64,000 nt of DNA from Mycobacterium asiaticum (GCF_001673635.1 NZ_LZMH01000010.1:1-64000), one strand, 5' to 3'; positions 33,887 to 44,320 are shown, counted from the first letter of the stretch. Numbers and translations: made by a program. Notes: generated from the sequence alone by a model not told the origin.

Positions 33887-35120
33887 AAGCCGGCGCAATG
33901 AGCGCCGCCACCACCTCCCCGATCACGACCAGCACTCCACCACCGGCCGCGGCCGCCGAGGTACCCACGACGGCAGCGGCGGCACCGTGCAATGTGTCGG
34001 CCAGCCGCGGACCGCCGCCGACCACCACGGCAAATACGCCTTGCAACCGTCCGATGACATCGTCGGAGGCTGCCGTCTGCAAGATCGTGGACCGGAACGC
34101 AGCGGACACCATGTCCGCTGCACCACCAAATGCCAAGAACGCCAATGCAATCCACAATATTGGGCCCGCGCGACCGTGCGCCATGCCGCTGACCAGTCCA
34201 AAACCCACCATCGCCAGACCCCACGCCACGATCGCGACGACGATGGTCAGACCCTGCCGCCGAATTCTGGGGAGCCACCCGGAGAACACCCCGCCGGCTA
34301 CCGCGCCGACGGCAATGGCCGCCGACAACAGCGCCATCGCCGAGCCACCTTCGATCGGACCACCGAAGCTCTGATGCGCCATCTGGGGGAACAACGCCCG
34401 CGGCATGCCCAGAATCATCGCGATTAGATCGACGACGAACGACATCAACACCACCGTGTTGCCGGCCAGGTAGCGGAAGCCCTCCAGCACCGCACCAATC
34501 CCCCACCGCCTGCCCTCGTCGGACTCCACAGCAGGCATCGGTGTCAGCCGCACGGTCGCCCAGATCGGCAACAGGCACGTCAGCGCGTCGAGCAGGTACA
34601 ACGTGGACAGGTCCACCCAGTTCAGCAGCACCCCGGCCAGCAAGGGGCCGGCGATCGCACCGAACTGGCCCACGGTCATGTTCAGCGCGTTAGCGGCCGG
34701 CAGTTGTTCGCCGGGCACCATGCGCGGGATCGCCGCGGAGCGCGCGGGTGAGTTGACGGCGAAGAACGCCTGCTGAACCGCCAGCAGGCAGAGCACCACC
34801 CACACGTCGTTCACCTTCAGCACGGCCTGCAACCACAACAGCAGGGACGCCAGCGCCAGCCCGCAGGAGGCGATGATCAACAACGTCCGCCGATCCATGG
34901 CGTCCGCCCAGGCGCCACCCAGCAGGCCGAACACCACCAGCGGAAGCAGCGAGAACAACCCCGCCAGACCGACATAGCCCGAGTTCTGGGTCAGCGCGTA
35001 GATCTGCACGGGAACCGCGAAGATCGTCAGATTGGCACCGATGACGGTCGGAATGCCGGCGATCCAGAGCCTGCGGAAATCGGGTGTGCGCAGCGGAGTG
35101 GTATCCGCGAAGAGAGACAT
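33852..35120 (-). CDS. MFS transporter of the EntS/MFS_3 type
   Basis: The 422-residue protein has about twelve hydrophobic segments, starting MSLFADTTPLRTPDFRRLWI. The loop GLLGGAWADAMDRRTLL near residues 70-85 is the GxxxD(R/K)xxRR-like MFS motif A. NSPARSAAIPRMVPGEQLPAANAL resembles the drug and siderophore exporters of the EntS/MFS_3 group. The substrate is unknown. It lies 38 bases after pdxH on the same strand, so a shared transcript is likely. Its 3' end overlaps that of the interrupted cyclase gene by 35 bases. Confidence 0.88.
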   Translation of the reverse strand: MSLFADTTPLRTPDFRRLWIAGIPTVIGANLTIFAVPVQIYALTQNSGYVGLAGLFSLLPLVVFGLLGGAWADAMDRRTLLIIASCGLALASLLLWLQAVLKVNDVWVVLCLLAVQQAFFAVNSPARSAAIPRMVPGEQLPAANALNMTVGQFGAIAGPLLAGVLLNWVDLSTLYLLDALTCLLPIWATVRLTPMPAVESDEGRRWGIGAVLEGFRYLAGNTVVLMSFVVDLIAMILGMPRALFPQMAHQSFGGPIEGGSAMALLSAAIAVGAVAGGVFSGWLPRIRRQGLTIVVAIVAWGLAMVGFGLVSGMAHGRAGPILWIALAFLAFGGAADMVSAAFRSTILQTAASDDVIGRLQGVFAVVVGGGPRLADTLHGAAAAVVGTSAAAAGGGVLVVIGEVVAALIAPAFIRYRGPGSPA

Positions 35121-35158
35121 CCCCGACGAGGGTAGTGGCCGCCGGTGCGGACCGAGGG

Positions 35159-35818
35159 TCAGGGCTGCAGGCGCTCTACCTGGCCACCGATCACCCGAAT
35201 CCGGTTGTGCACCCGGTCTTCCCGGCCCTGCCAGAACTCCACGACCTCGGGGGCGATCATATAGCCACCCCAGTTCGGCGGCACCGGCACCTGCTCGGAG
35301 TCGGCGAAGCGAGCGGTCACCTCGGCCAGTTGCTCGAGTAGCGCCGCGCGTGAGGCGATCACCCGGGACTGGTGTGACGCCCAGGCACCCAGCTGCGAGC
35401 CCCGCGGACGCTTGGACCAGTAGTCCTCGGTGACCTGACGATCGACCCGGCTGACCGGTCCCCGGATATGTATCTGGCGGCCGAGCAGGTACCACGGAAA
35501 GGTCACCGCCGCGTACGGCGTCGCCGCCAGCTCGAGCCCCTTGGCCGAGTCGTAGTTGGTGAAAAACGTGATGCCGGTTTCGTCCGCGTTCTTGCACAAC
35601 ACCGTGCGGCTGACGGGTCTGCCTTCTGCGACGGTGGCCAGCACCATGGCGTTGGGTTCGGCGATGCCGGCCCGCTCGGCGTCGGCCATCCAGGCCCGGA
35701 ACAGCGCAAGCCAGCCGTGGGCCAGCCAGTCCGCGTCGAGGTCGGGGCTGCCGTCTTTCTCGACGGATCCGTACTCGACCCGCATCCCGGCCAGGTGGCG
35801 CGCGTCAGGTCCCGTCAC
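35159..35818 (-). CDS. pdxH: Pyridoxamine 5'-phosphate oxidase PdxH
   Basis: The 219-residue protein has the PNPOx split-barrel sequence [20 protein letters not shown] then [54 protein letters not shown] and the C-terminal [14 protein letters not shown](R). These bind FMN and pyridoxal phosphate. It oxidizes pyridoxine or pyridoxamine phosphate to PLP using O2. The GTG at 35818 gives [17 protein letters not shown], a normal N terminus; longer readings run into the citA promoter. M. tuberculosis has its counterpart (Rv2607) elsewhere. Here it is divergent from citA with 73 bases between starts. Confidence 0.95.
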   Translation of the reverse strand: MTGPDARHLAGMRVEYGSVEKDGSPDLDADWLAHGWLALFRAWMADAERAGIAEPNAMVLATVAEGRPVSRTVLCKNADETGITFFTNYDSAKGLELAATPYAAVTFPWYLLGRQIHIRGPVSRVDRQVTEDYWSKRPRGSQLGAWASHQSRVIASRAALLEQLAEVTARFADSEQVPVPPNWGGYMIAPEVVEFWQGREDRVHNRIRVIGGQVERLQP

Positions 35819-35891
35819 CGTCCCTACGCTACTCGGCGGTCGGTTACCGGCCGGTAGCAGACGCTCCAGGGCCGGGTGCAACAATCTGCCC

Positions 35892-37013
35892 ATGACTGTG
35901 GTCCCGGAGGATTTTGTCCCAGGCCTGGAAGGCGTGGTGGCGTTCACCACCAAGATCGCCGAGCCCGACAAGGACGGCGGCGCGCTGCGCTATCGGGGCG
36001 TCGACATCGAGGACTTGATAGGTCGCGGCGTCACGTTCGGCGATGTGTGGGCGCTTTTGGTCGACGGTGATTTTGGTCGCGGCTTGCCGCCGGCCGAGCC
36101 GTTCCCGTTGCCGATCCACACCGGCGATGTGCGGGTCGACGTGCAGGCCGGCCTGGCCATGCTGGCACCCATCTGGGGTTACAAGCCGTTGCTGGACACC
36201 AACGAACCCACTGCCCGCGACCAGCTCGCCCGCGCTTCGGTGATGGCGCTGTCCTATGTCGCGCAGTCCGGACGCGGCATTTACCAGCCCGCCGTCCCGC
36301 AGCGCATGATCGACGAGTGTCCCACCGTGACAGCACGTTTCATGACCCGCTGGAAGGGTGAGCCGAACCCCAAGCACATCGAGGCGATCGACGCCTACTG
36401 GGTGTCGGCGGCCGAGCACGGGATGAACGCCTCGACCTTCACCGCGCGGGTGATCGCCTCGACCGGTGCCGACGTGGCCGCGGCCCTGTCCGGGGCGATC
36501 GGGGCGATGAGCGGCCCGCTGCACGGCGGGGCTCCGGCACGTGTGCTGCCGATGATCGAAGAGGTGGAGCGCACCGACGATGCCCGCGGTCTGGTCAAGG
36601 GCATCTTGGACCGTAAAGAGAAGCTGATGGGCTTCGGGCACCGGGTTTATCGCGCCGAAGACCCGCGCGCCCGGGTGCTGCGGGCGACCGCCAAGCGGCT
36701 GGGCGCGCCGCGCTACGAGGTCGCTGCCGCCGTCGAGCAGGCCGCCCTGGCCGAGTTGCGGGAGCGACGTCCGGACCGCGCGATCGAGACCAACGTCGAG
36801 TTCTGGGCCGCGGTCATCCTGGACTTCGCCGGGGTGCCGGCCAGCATGATGCCGGCCATGTTCACCTGTGGACGCACCGCCGGATGGTGTGCACACATCC
36901 TGGAACAGAAGCGCCTCGGCAAGCTGGTGCGCCCATCGGCGATCTACGTCGGCCCGGGTCCGCGTAGCCCGGAGTCCGTTTCGGGCTGGGACCACGTGGT
37001 CACTTCTGCGTAA
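35892..37013 (+). CDS. citA: Citrate synthase 2 CitA
   Basis: The 373-residue protein equals M. tuberculosis CitA (Rv0889c) in length. It is the short, dimer-type citrate (or methylcitrate-like) synthase. Active-site regions are [32 protein letters not shown] and [16 protein letters not shown]. The ATG at 35892 gives [18 protein letters not shown]. It overlaps the convergent desaturase gene by 14 bases. With GltA2 also present, this genome region supplies two paralogous citrate-forming enzymes; their division of labour is not evident from sequence. Confidence 0.95.
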   Translation: MTVVPEDFVPGLEGVVAFTTKIAEPDKDGGALRYRGVDIEDLIGRGVTFGDVWALLVDGDFGRGLPPAEPFPLPIHTGDVRVDVQAGLAMLAPIWGYKPLLDTNEPTARDQLARASVMALSYVAQSGRGIYQPAVPQRMIDECPTVTARFMTRWKGEPNPKHIEAIDAYWVSAAEHGMNASTFTARVIASTGADVAAALSGAIGAMSGPLHGGAPARVLPMIEEVERTDDARGLVKGILDRKEKLMGFGHRVYRAEDPRARVLRATAKRLGAPRYEVAAAVEQAALAELRERRPDRAIETNVEFWAAVILDFAGVPASMMPAMFTCGRTAGWCAHILEQKRLGKLVRPSAIYVGPGPRSPESVSGWDHVVTSA

Positions 37014-37746
37014 CTACCGCCATCGGCCGCTTGTAGGTGCCAAACAGCTTGTCGCCGTAGGTCATTACCACCGATAGGTTAGTGGGCCGCTTCTCGCAGT
37101 GGTGCAGTTCGTGACCGGACGCCGCGGGCAGCAGCCAGCGCGGGTAGAGCTTCATGTCGTATCCGCTGTGCGTGATCACCATGGCCGTCGTGTTCAACAC
37201 CGCGTACGCGACCACCACCAGCGGGTGTGCCCCGACGACCAACGGCGGAACGTAGAGGCACAGCATCACCATCAAACCCTCGACGGGATGCACGACGAAG
37301 TTGGTCCAGATGGTCAGTGGCGACTGGACGCGATGATGCATGAAGTGCACCTTCTGGAAAACCCAGCGGCTGCCGTGCTCCAGCCGGTGCCACCAGTAGG
37401 TCAGGAACTCACCGATAACCATGAAGCAGACAAGCTGAGTGACGAAGGCGACCAGGGTGGGCGCCGCGATGGGAACCTCGGCGACCCATGGCCGAAACAC
37501 GCGGTGCAGCACAAAGAACGCGACCGCGGCGCCGACATATGTCGACATGATGCGCAGGCCGAGTTTGGTAGCCACTCTTGCCGAGATCCGTTGATAGACA
37601 GCGATGTCGAAGATCGAGTAGATGACGCCGGTCACCAGGACGACCGCGACGACGACGGGCAGGAAATATAACGGGAATTCGAAGAACCCAACCCCGAGGG
37701 TATCCCGCATCCAGTCCCAAACCGGTTGCAGCGCTGTTTGATTCAT
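37000..37746 (-). CDS. Sterol desaturase / fatty acid hydroxylase superfamily membrane protein
   Basis: The 248-residue protein has several hydrophobic segments and the His clusters HRLEH, HFMHH and HELHH, which bind the diiron centre of the ERG3/FA-hydroxylase superfamily. These enzymes hydroxylate or desaturate sterols, carotenoids or fatty acids at the membrane; the substrate here is unknown. The start ATG overlaps the stop of the TetR gene (ATGA). A ribosome site, GGAGGA, is embedded in the last TetR codons, so the two are translationally coupled. This position holds the sphingomyelinase-like Rv0888 in M. tuberculosis, which is absent here. Confidence 0.88.
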   Translation of the reverse strand: MNQTALQPVWDWMRDTLGVGFFEFPLYFLPVVVAVVLVTGVIYSIFDIAVYQRISARVATKLGLRIMSTYVGAAVAFFVLHRVFRPWVAEVPIAAPTLVAFVTQLVCFMVIGEFLTYWWHRLEHGSRWVFQKVHFMHHRVQSPLTIWTNFVVHPVEGLMVMLCLYVPPLVVGAHPLVVVAYAVLNTTAMVITHSGYDMKLYPRWLLPAASGHELHHCEKRPTNLSVVMTYGDKLFGTYKRPMAVVTQK

Positions 37747-38354
37747 TGTTCCTCCTGGTGGTCCCGGAACGGCAGCAGGCGCGACGCGGCCAGCCGAAGC
37801 TCGGTGATGCATTGTTCGACGGTGATGTCGCCGACTCCGAGCAACGCCAGATCGGCGAAGAAAACCCGCCCCAGCACCGTCAGCGCCGGGTCGAGGGACA
37901 GCGTCGGCGGCGCGTCGTCGACCGCACCGCCGACGAGGTCCAGGAACATCTGACGCACACCCATGCGGAACTGCTCGGCGACTGGACCCTGGGCCAGGAC
38001 CGAGGCCATGGTGGCACGGACCATCGCCAGATCCGACGCCGCTTCCCGCACCACCTGCTCGATGGCCACGTCGATGGCCGCCGCTGGCCCCGCTGAGGCG
38101 ATCGCTTGCGGAATGCGCTGGGCAACCTGCCGCCCCCAGGCCAGGGCCGCTTCGCAGACCACGTGTTCCTTCGAGGCGAAATAGCGGTATGTGGTGGCCC
38201 TGGAAACCCCGGCCGCCCCGGCGATCTGCTCCATCCGCACCACCTCGTGACCGTGTTCGCGGATCAGCTGGCGCGCAGCCTCCAGCAGCCGCTCACGCAC
38301 ATCGCGCTGGCGCGCGTCCAGCGTGCGGTGAATCGTCAGCGTCGTCCCACTCAC
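37743..38354 (-). CDS. TetR/AcrR family transcriptional regulator
   Basis: The 203-residue protein starts with GTG (MSGTTLTIHRTLDARQRDVR). A TetR DNA-binding domain lies at about residues 18-65 (RERLLEAARQLIREHGHEVV, then IAGAAGVSRATTYRYFASKE). The C-terminal helical domain resembles TetR_C regulators of oxygenase genes. It is the first gene of a two-gene operon with the desaturase. A GAGACAG-N12-CTGTCTC inverted repeat lies 25 bases upstream of the start, suggesting autoregulation of the operon. Confidence 0.88.
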   Translation of the reverse strand: MSGTTLTIHRTLDARQRDVRERLLEAARQLIREHGHEVVRMEQIAGAAGVSRATTYRYFASKEHVVCEAALAWGRQVAQRIPQAIASAGPAAAIDVAIEQVVREAASDLAMVRATMASVLAQGPVAEQFRMGVRQMFLDLVGGAVDDAPPTLSLDPALTVLGRVFFADLALLGVGDITVEQCITELRLAASRLLPFRDHQEEQ

Positions 38355-38378
38355 GCGAACTCCTTCACGATCGGTATC

Positions 38379-38404
38379 GAGACAGTTGATGCGACAGCTG
38401 TCTC
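38379..38404. promoter_or_regulatory. GAGACAG-N12-CTGTCTC operator-like inverted repeat
   Basis: Seven-base arms (38379-38385 and 38398-38404) are perfectly complementary. The right arm also forms the ten-base palindrome GACAGCTGTC (38393-38402). A further related GTCGAGACGACTGTATC follows at 38412-38428. The cluster stands between the divergent TetR-desaturase and VOC genes and is a good candidate for the TetR binding site. Confidence 0.55.
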
Positions 38405-38602
38405 ATCATTAGTCGAGACGACTGTATCAGCCGCCATATCGCTGCACAATGCCCGCCGAGATGAGTGATCTGCCGCCTGTCGGTGGGTGGGTCTACCGTC
38501 CCCGGTGTACGGCCGAGTGCCGGTCCGCGATGAGAAATGCGGCCGGCCCCAGTCAGTACTCGTGAGCCCTGGGCGGGCACCACCAACAACAGAGGAGTGA
38601 TG

Positions 38603-39058
38603 ATGGCCATCAACGTCGAACCCGCACTGTCCCCGCACCTCGTGGTCGACAATGCCGCGGCTGCGATCGACTTCTACGTCAAGGCGTTCGACGCCGTCGA
38701 GATGGGCCGGGTGCCCGGCCCGGACGGAAGGCTCATCCATGCCGCGGTGCAAATCAACGGCTTCACGGTGATGCTCAACGACGACTTCCCGGAGATGTGC
38801 AACGGCCAGTCGATGACGCCGAAGGCGCTCGGGGGCACGCCGGTCACCATCCACCTCACGGTCACCGACGTCGAGACCAAGTTTCAACGCGCGATCGATG
38901 CCGGAGCTACGGTTGTCATGCCGCTGGAGGACCAGTTCTGGGGTGACCGCTACGGCGTGCTCGCCGATCCCTTCGGACACAACTGGTCGCTGGGTCAGCC
39001 GGTGCGCGAAGTCAGCATGGAGGAATTGCGCGAGGCGATGTCCGCCCAGGCCGGCTAA
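38603..39058 (+). CDS. VOC-superfamily (glyoxalase/bleomycin-resistance-like) protein, Rv0887c-like
   Basis: The 151-residue protein MAINVEPALSPHLVVDNAAA has the VOC fold pattern of the PhnB type: AIDFYVKAFDAVEMGRV, GPDGRLIHAAVQINGFTVML and DRYGVLADPFGHNWSLGQ. It resembles Rv0887c. PhnB-like members often lack a demonstrated enzyme activity. Start: an ATGATG pair at 38600; the second ATG lies five bases after AGAGGAG and is preferred. The stop overlaps that of the convergent fprB by four bases. Confidence 0.9.
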   Translation: MAINVEPALSPHLVVDNAAAAIDFYVKAFDAVEMGRVPGPDGRLIHAAVQINGFTVMLNDDFPEMCNGQSMTPKALGGTPVTIHLTVTDVETKFQRAIDAGATVVMPLEDQFWGDRYGVLADPFGHNWSLGQPVREVSMEELREAMSAQAG

Positions 39059-40749
39059 ACCAGGTCGCGCAGCCGCGCCAGCAGGCGTCGTCCCTTGGGT
39101 GGCGCCTGCCGGGCGGTGGCCGCGACGGCAAGCATCTCGGCGGTGTCGCTGAACTTGTTGCGTGGGCGGCCGGCGATAGCGCCGCGCACAACTTCGGCGG
39201 AGTCGATGGCGCGCCAGCCCGCGGAATCGACGACGTCGGGTTGGCGGGCGGCGATCAGTTCGGCCAGGTCCGCCGGCTTGGCCACCGGGTCGGTCAGTTT
39301 GCCCGTGTTAAAGTCGGCGACCAGCGCTTGAACGGTCTCGAAGGAGCACGACTTGTTGGTGCCGATGAAACCGGTCGGCCCGCGTTTGATCCAGCCGGCG
39401 ACATAGGCGCCGGTGACCGGTTCGCCGGTGCCGGGGTCGATGACGCGACCGCCATCGTTCGGGACGACGGCTGCCGACTCGTCGAACGGTAGATCACCAA
39501 TGGCCTTGCCGCGGTAGCCGATCGAGGTCAGCACCAGGCCGGCGTCGATCCGGTGCAACTCGTCGGTGCCGGTGACCGAGAACTCCACGCCGCTGGCCCG
39601 ATGACCGCCCAGCACCCGCTGCGGTGTCAGTTCGAAGGCCAGCCGGATGCGTGGGCGCGTCACCGGTGCCGAACCGTCGCCCAGCGTGCTGAGGATCTCC
39701 AGCTTCTTCTTGCACAACGGGTCCGACACCGTCGCCAGGTTCCGACGCACGCGCTGATGATCTTCGGGATCCAGCACCACGTCGGCGACACCCGTAAGCC
39801 CGATCAATTCGGGCAAGGTGAAGGCCGCGTGCACCGGACCACGGCGCGCGGCGATCACCACCTCACGTACCGCCGACTTGTGGAATGCCTTGAGGGCGTG
39901 ATCGGCAATGTCGCTGCGCGCCAGAGCATCCGGGTCGGCGGTCAGCATGCGTGCGACATCGAGGGCGACGTTGCCGTTGCCGATGACCACGACCCGCTCG
40001 TGGCTGAGATCGACCGCCAGCCCGGCATAGTCGGGGTGACCGTTGATCCAGGCGACCAGCTCGGTGGCCGTACCAGTGCCCGGCATTCCCATGCCGTCGA
40101 CTTCGAGCCGCCGGTCGTCGGGGGCGCCGACCGCGTACAGCACGGCGTGGTGATGAGCCAACAACTCGGCGTGCGTCACGTGCTTGCCGACTTCGACGTT
40201 GAGGTAGAACCGGAACCGGCGGTGGCCGATCACCCGATCGAACAGCTGGGTGACCTTCTTGGTGTGCTGGTGATCGGGGGCCACCCCCGCGCGCACCAAA
40301 CCATAAGGCGTCGGCAGTTTTTCGAAGACATTGACCCACACATCGTGTTGAATGAGCAGCTCGTCGGCGGCGTACATCGCCGCCGGGCCCGAGCCCACAA
40401 TCGCCACCGTCAGCGGATGGCGGTGCGGACGCAGCTCGGCGGCCGGGATCACCGGTGCAAGTTTCGATGTCGGCGGCAGCTTGGAACCGGCCGGCCGCTC
40501 CGGGTAGAAAGACGCATTGATCTCGACGAACGGCAGTTGCCGGATGTCCAGTCGGCTGTCGGGAACGATCGCGCCGACAGGGCAGGCGCTCACGCACGCG
40601 CCGCAGTCCACGCACGCGACCGGATCGATATACAGCATCTCCGATGTGGCATAGCCCGGTTCGTCCGGTGACGGATGGATGCAATTGACCGGACACGCGA
40701 AGACGCAGGACCCGTCATTGCAGCACGACTGAGTTATCACGTGCGGCAT
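39055..40749 (-). CDS. fprB: FprB, ferredoxin fused to ferredoxin-NADP reductase
   Basis: The 564-residue protein corresponds to M. tuberculosis FprB (Rv0886). Residues 1-75 form a 7Fe ferredoxin domain (CCNDGSCVFACPVNCIHP, CVDCGACVSACPVGAI). The rest is an adrenodoxin-reductase-type flavoprotein: FAD motif VAIVGSGPAAMYAADEL, GLVRAGVAPDH, NADP motif VVVIGNGNVALDVARML and the C-terminal GWIKRGPTGFIGTNKSC. It moves electrons between NADPH and iron-sulfur partners. It lies 39 bases downstream of a diiron oxygenase gene on the same strand, so FprB may supply that enzyme with electrons. Confidence 0.95.
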   Translation of the reverse strand: MPHVITQSCCNDGSCVFACPVNCIHPSPDEPGYATSEMLYIDPVACVDCGACVSACPVGAIVPDSRLDIRQLPFVEINASFYPERPAGSKLPPTSKLAPVIPAAELRPHRHPLTVAIVGSGPAAMYAADELLIQHDVWVNVFEKLPTPYGLVRAGVAPDHQHTKKVTQLFDRVIGHRRFRFYLNVEVGKHVTHAELLAHHHAVLYAVGAPDDRRLEVDGMGMPGTGTATELVAWINGHPDYAGLAVDLSHERVVVIGNGNVALDVARMLTADPDALARSDIADHALKAFHKSAVREVVIAARRGPVHAAFTLPELIGLTGVADVVLDPEDHQRVRRNLATVSDPLCKKKLEILSTLGDGSAPVTRPRIRLAFELTPQRVLGGHRASGVEFSVTGTDELHRIDAGLVLTSIGYRGKAIGDLPFDESAAVVPNDGGRVIDPGTGEPVTGAYVAGWIKRGPTGFIGTNKSCSFETVQALVADFNTGKLTDPVAKPADLAELIAARQPDVVDSAGWRAIDSAEVVRGAIAGRPRNKFSDTAEMLAVAATARQAPPKGRRLLARLRDLV

Positions 40750-40788
40750 GTGAACTAACCCCTCAAGGCCCGCAGGGGCCGATTGACG

Positions 40789-41814
40789 TTACGCCGCGCT
40801 GACCGGAGCCAGGTGCTGGCGCTGCGGCTCGCTGCGGTAACGCGACGGCTTGCCGTTGATCTTGCACAGCCGCCACATCAGCCGAGCCGAGCGGTTTTCC
40901 ATCAGCCCGGTGTCGTAGGCCAGCATGCGGACATCGGAAAACATGTCGCGCAGCCACTTTCGTGATTCCGGCGACCGGAAGAACAGCTCCTTCTTAACTG
41001 AGCGTGGGATGTCGAACTCGTCCCAGAAAGCTTTGGGCGGGATCAGGATCGCGTTGCACAACATCCGCATCGTCAGCGGGAAGTACAGCGAAACCCAGAA
41101 TCGCTGCCATTTGGTCAAGTGCGGCAACCGCTTTCGAAGGAACTCGTGGGCAAAGGAGATGTGTCGCGCTTCCTCGGCTACGTGAATGGCCATGACCCGC
41201 TCCATGATCGGGTGCAACGACTTGCCTTCGCGCAGAACCTGTTTCTGGGTGTGATCGATCGGCTCCTCACCGGCGAGCACACCGATGAAGAACGCCACCG
41301 GCAACGGCCCGGCCACCAGCGGAACCAGCGGCGAGACCCAGCGCAGCCGCCGCGGCATCCCCGGCACGTCGGCCCCCACCCGGTTCACCATCTCCTGGAA
41401 CATCATGGTGTGGTTGCACTCTTCAACCGATTCGTGCAGGCAGTACCGGTACTCCGGCGACCCGTTGGGCACCCAGAAGGTGTAATTCATCAGTCCGCGG
41501 ATCAGGATGGACTCGAAATGCAGCCCAACCTTGGCGACGTTGGCCTGCCGCCACATCCCGATCTTGATCTTCTTCTCATCTGATTGCGCCTGGTACCACG
41601 GGTGCCGGCCCAGCGGGTCGGTCGCCGGCAGGATCCACCGCGGATCGTCGTCGGTGACCGCAAACTCCGTTGCATCCCAGTCGATGTCGGTGTACGGGTT
41701 GAAATTGCGCCGCACCGACCCCTCAGACAGCGTGGCAAGCATCTCCACGTATTCGGTGTCGTCCCGCACTTCCATGTTGCGGCGCCACCGTCGAACCATG
41801 CGCGTCCTGGCCAT
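40789..41814 (-). CDS. AurF-like diiron oxygenase (Rv0885-like)
   Basis: The 341-residue protein matches Rv0885 in length. The metal-binding motifs are FES near residue 100, ESVEECNH near 128-135 and VAEEARHISFAHEFL near 214-228. These are the Glu and His ligands of the p-aminobenzoate N-oxygenase AurF family, which oxidizes amino groups or other small substrates with O2. The substrate here is unknown. Transcription runs on into fprB, a built-in electron donor candidate. It is divergent from serC. Confidence 0.88.
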   Translation of the reverse strand: MARTRMVRRWRRNMEVRDDTEYVEMLATLSEGSVRRNFNPYTDIDWDATEFAVTDDDPRWILPATDPLGRHPWYQAQSDEKKIKIGMWRQANVAKVGLHFESILIRGLMNYTFWVPNGSPEYRYCLHESVEECNHTMMFQEMVNRVGADVPGMPRRLRWVSPLVPLVAGPLPVAFFIGVLAGEEPIDHTQKQVLREGKSLHPIMERVMAIHVAEEARHISFAHEFLRKRLPHLTKWQRFWVSLYFPLTMRMLCNAILIPPKAFWDEFDIPRSVKKELFFRSPESRKWLRDMFSDVRMLAYDTGLMENRSARLMWRLCKINGKPSRYRSEPQRQHLAPVSAA

Positions 41815-41832
41815 TCAGAGCCTCCCCAGTGA

Positions 41833-43116
<1,284 letters not shown>

Positions 43117-43131
43117 CCGGCCCGTTATCAG

Positions 43132-43172
43132 CCCGCAACCATCCAGCGTGTCAGCACGGGTTGCGGGGGTTT
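43132..43172 (+). terminator. Intrinsic terminator after serC
   Basis: CCCGCAACC (43132-43140) pairs perfectly with GGTTGCGGG (43159-43167) across an 18-base loop and is followed by GGTTTG. It lies 15 bases after the serC stop and before the sepH ribosome site. Confidence 0.65.
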
Positions 43173-43236
43173 GCTGCATTAAAGTGCGCACGTAATGGGT
43201 CCGGCGCTGATTGCTCGGAGCCTGCGAGGAGAAGCC

Positions 43237-44037
43237 ATGCGGGAACTCAAAGTGGTTGGGCTCGACCCCGACGGCAAATACGTCCTCTGCGAGGGTGCCA
43301 GCTCGGCCGAAAAGTTCCGGTTACCGAACGACGATCGGTTGCGGGCCGTGCTGGCCGGCGAGCCGATCCCGCCGGAGCAACCGGCGCTGGACATCGTCGT
43401 CACGAATATGCTCAGCCCCAAAGAGATCCAAGCCAAGATCCGGGCCGGCGCTTCGGTCGAACAGGTGGCGGCCGCATCGGGATCGGATGTGGCCCGCATC
43501 CAGCGGTTCGCCAACCCGGTACTGCTCGAACGTTTTCGGGCTGCCGAGCTCGCGACCGCCGCGCACCCCGTCCTGGCGGACGGTCCGGCGGTGCTGACCC
43601 TGCTGGAAACGGTCACCGCGGCGCTGGTGGCGCGCGGTCTGAGCGGCGACAAGCTCAGTTGGGACGCCTGGCGCAACGAGGACAGCCGGTGGACGGTGCA
43701 GCTGGGATGGCAGGCCGGACGCTCGGACAACGTCGCGCATTTCCGGTTCACCCCGGGCGCGCACGGCGGCACGGTCACCGCGATCGACGACGCCGCCACC
43801 GAACTGATCGACCCCGACTTCAAGCCCCGGCAACTGGCACCGGTGGCACGGCTGGCCTTCGAAACCCCGCACGACGTCGCGGAACCCGCACCGCCGGCCG
43901 CGGCCCCGGCACCGGCCGCTGCCACCCCGCCTCCCCCGCCGGCCCAGCCCGAGCAGCCCGCCGGCCGGCGCGGCAAGCCCGCCATCCCCGCGTGGGAGGA
44001 CGTGCTGCTCGGGGTGCGCTCAAGCGGTCAGCGTTAA
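43237..44037 (+). CDS. sepH: SepH, septation protein (DUF3071)
   Basis: The 266-residue protein MRELKVVGLDPDGKYVLCEG corresponds to Rv0883c. An N-terminal DUF3071 domain (about 1-170) contains a helix-turn-helix-like LSPKEIQAKIRAGASVEQVA region. A Pro/Ala-rich linker follows, and then a short conserved C terminus (RGKPAIPAWEDVLLGVR). SepH in Streptomyces and mycobacteria stimulates FtsZ assembly and helps position the division septum. A strong GAGGAGAAG precedes the ATG. The stop overlaps that of the convergent DUF2537 gene. Confidence 0.93.
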   Translation: MRELKVVGLDPDGKYVLCEGASSAEKFRLPNDDRLRAVLAGEPIPPEQPALDIVVTNMLSPKEIQAKIRAGASVEQVAAASGSDVARIQRFANPVLLERFRAAELATAAHPVLADGPAVLTLLETVTAALVARGLSGDKLSWDAWRNEDSRWTVQLGWQAGRSDNVAHFRFTPGAHGGTVTAIDDAATELIDPDFKPRQLAPVARLAFETPHDVAEPAPPAAAPAPAAATPPPPPAQPEQPAGRRGKPAIPAWEDVLLGVRSSGQR

Positions 44038-44312
44038 CCGCCCACCAGCGTCAACGAGAGCAGGGCCAGCCACGCCCCGGCGACGCCGACCCCGGCGCCC
44101 AGCACAAACCACCGCAGCACCAATTTGCGTCGCCAGCCCCAGAAAGTAGGCGCCAACCCTCCGACCGCCACGACGTTGAGGCCCACCGCCAGCAGCGGGT
44201 GCACTCGGATCAGGCCGAGACTCAACACCACGATCGCCGCGCCGGTGACCGCGGCGACGAAGGCGGCCACCGCCAAACCCGTTGCCCAAGGGACGGACTC
44301 GTCGTTCACCAC
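44034..44312 (-). CDS. Small DUF2537 membrane protein (Rv0882-like)
   Basis: The 92-residue protein has three to four hydrophobic segments (GLAVAAFVAAVTGAAIVVLS, LLAVGLNVVAVGGLAPTFWG, LGAGVGVAGAWLALLSLTLV). It matches Rv0882. No function is known. It starts with two consecutive GTG codons, lies eight bases after the TrmH gene on the same strand and is probably in the marR-trmH operon. Confidence 0.88.
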   Translation of the reverse strand: MVNDESVPWATGLAVAAFVAAVTGAAIVVLSLGLIRVHPLLAVGLNVVAVGGLAPTFWGWRRKLVLRWFVLGAGVGVAGAWLALLSLTLVGG

Positions 44313-44320
44313 ACCCGACC

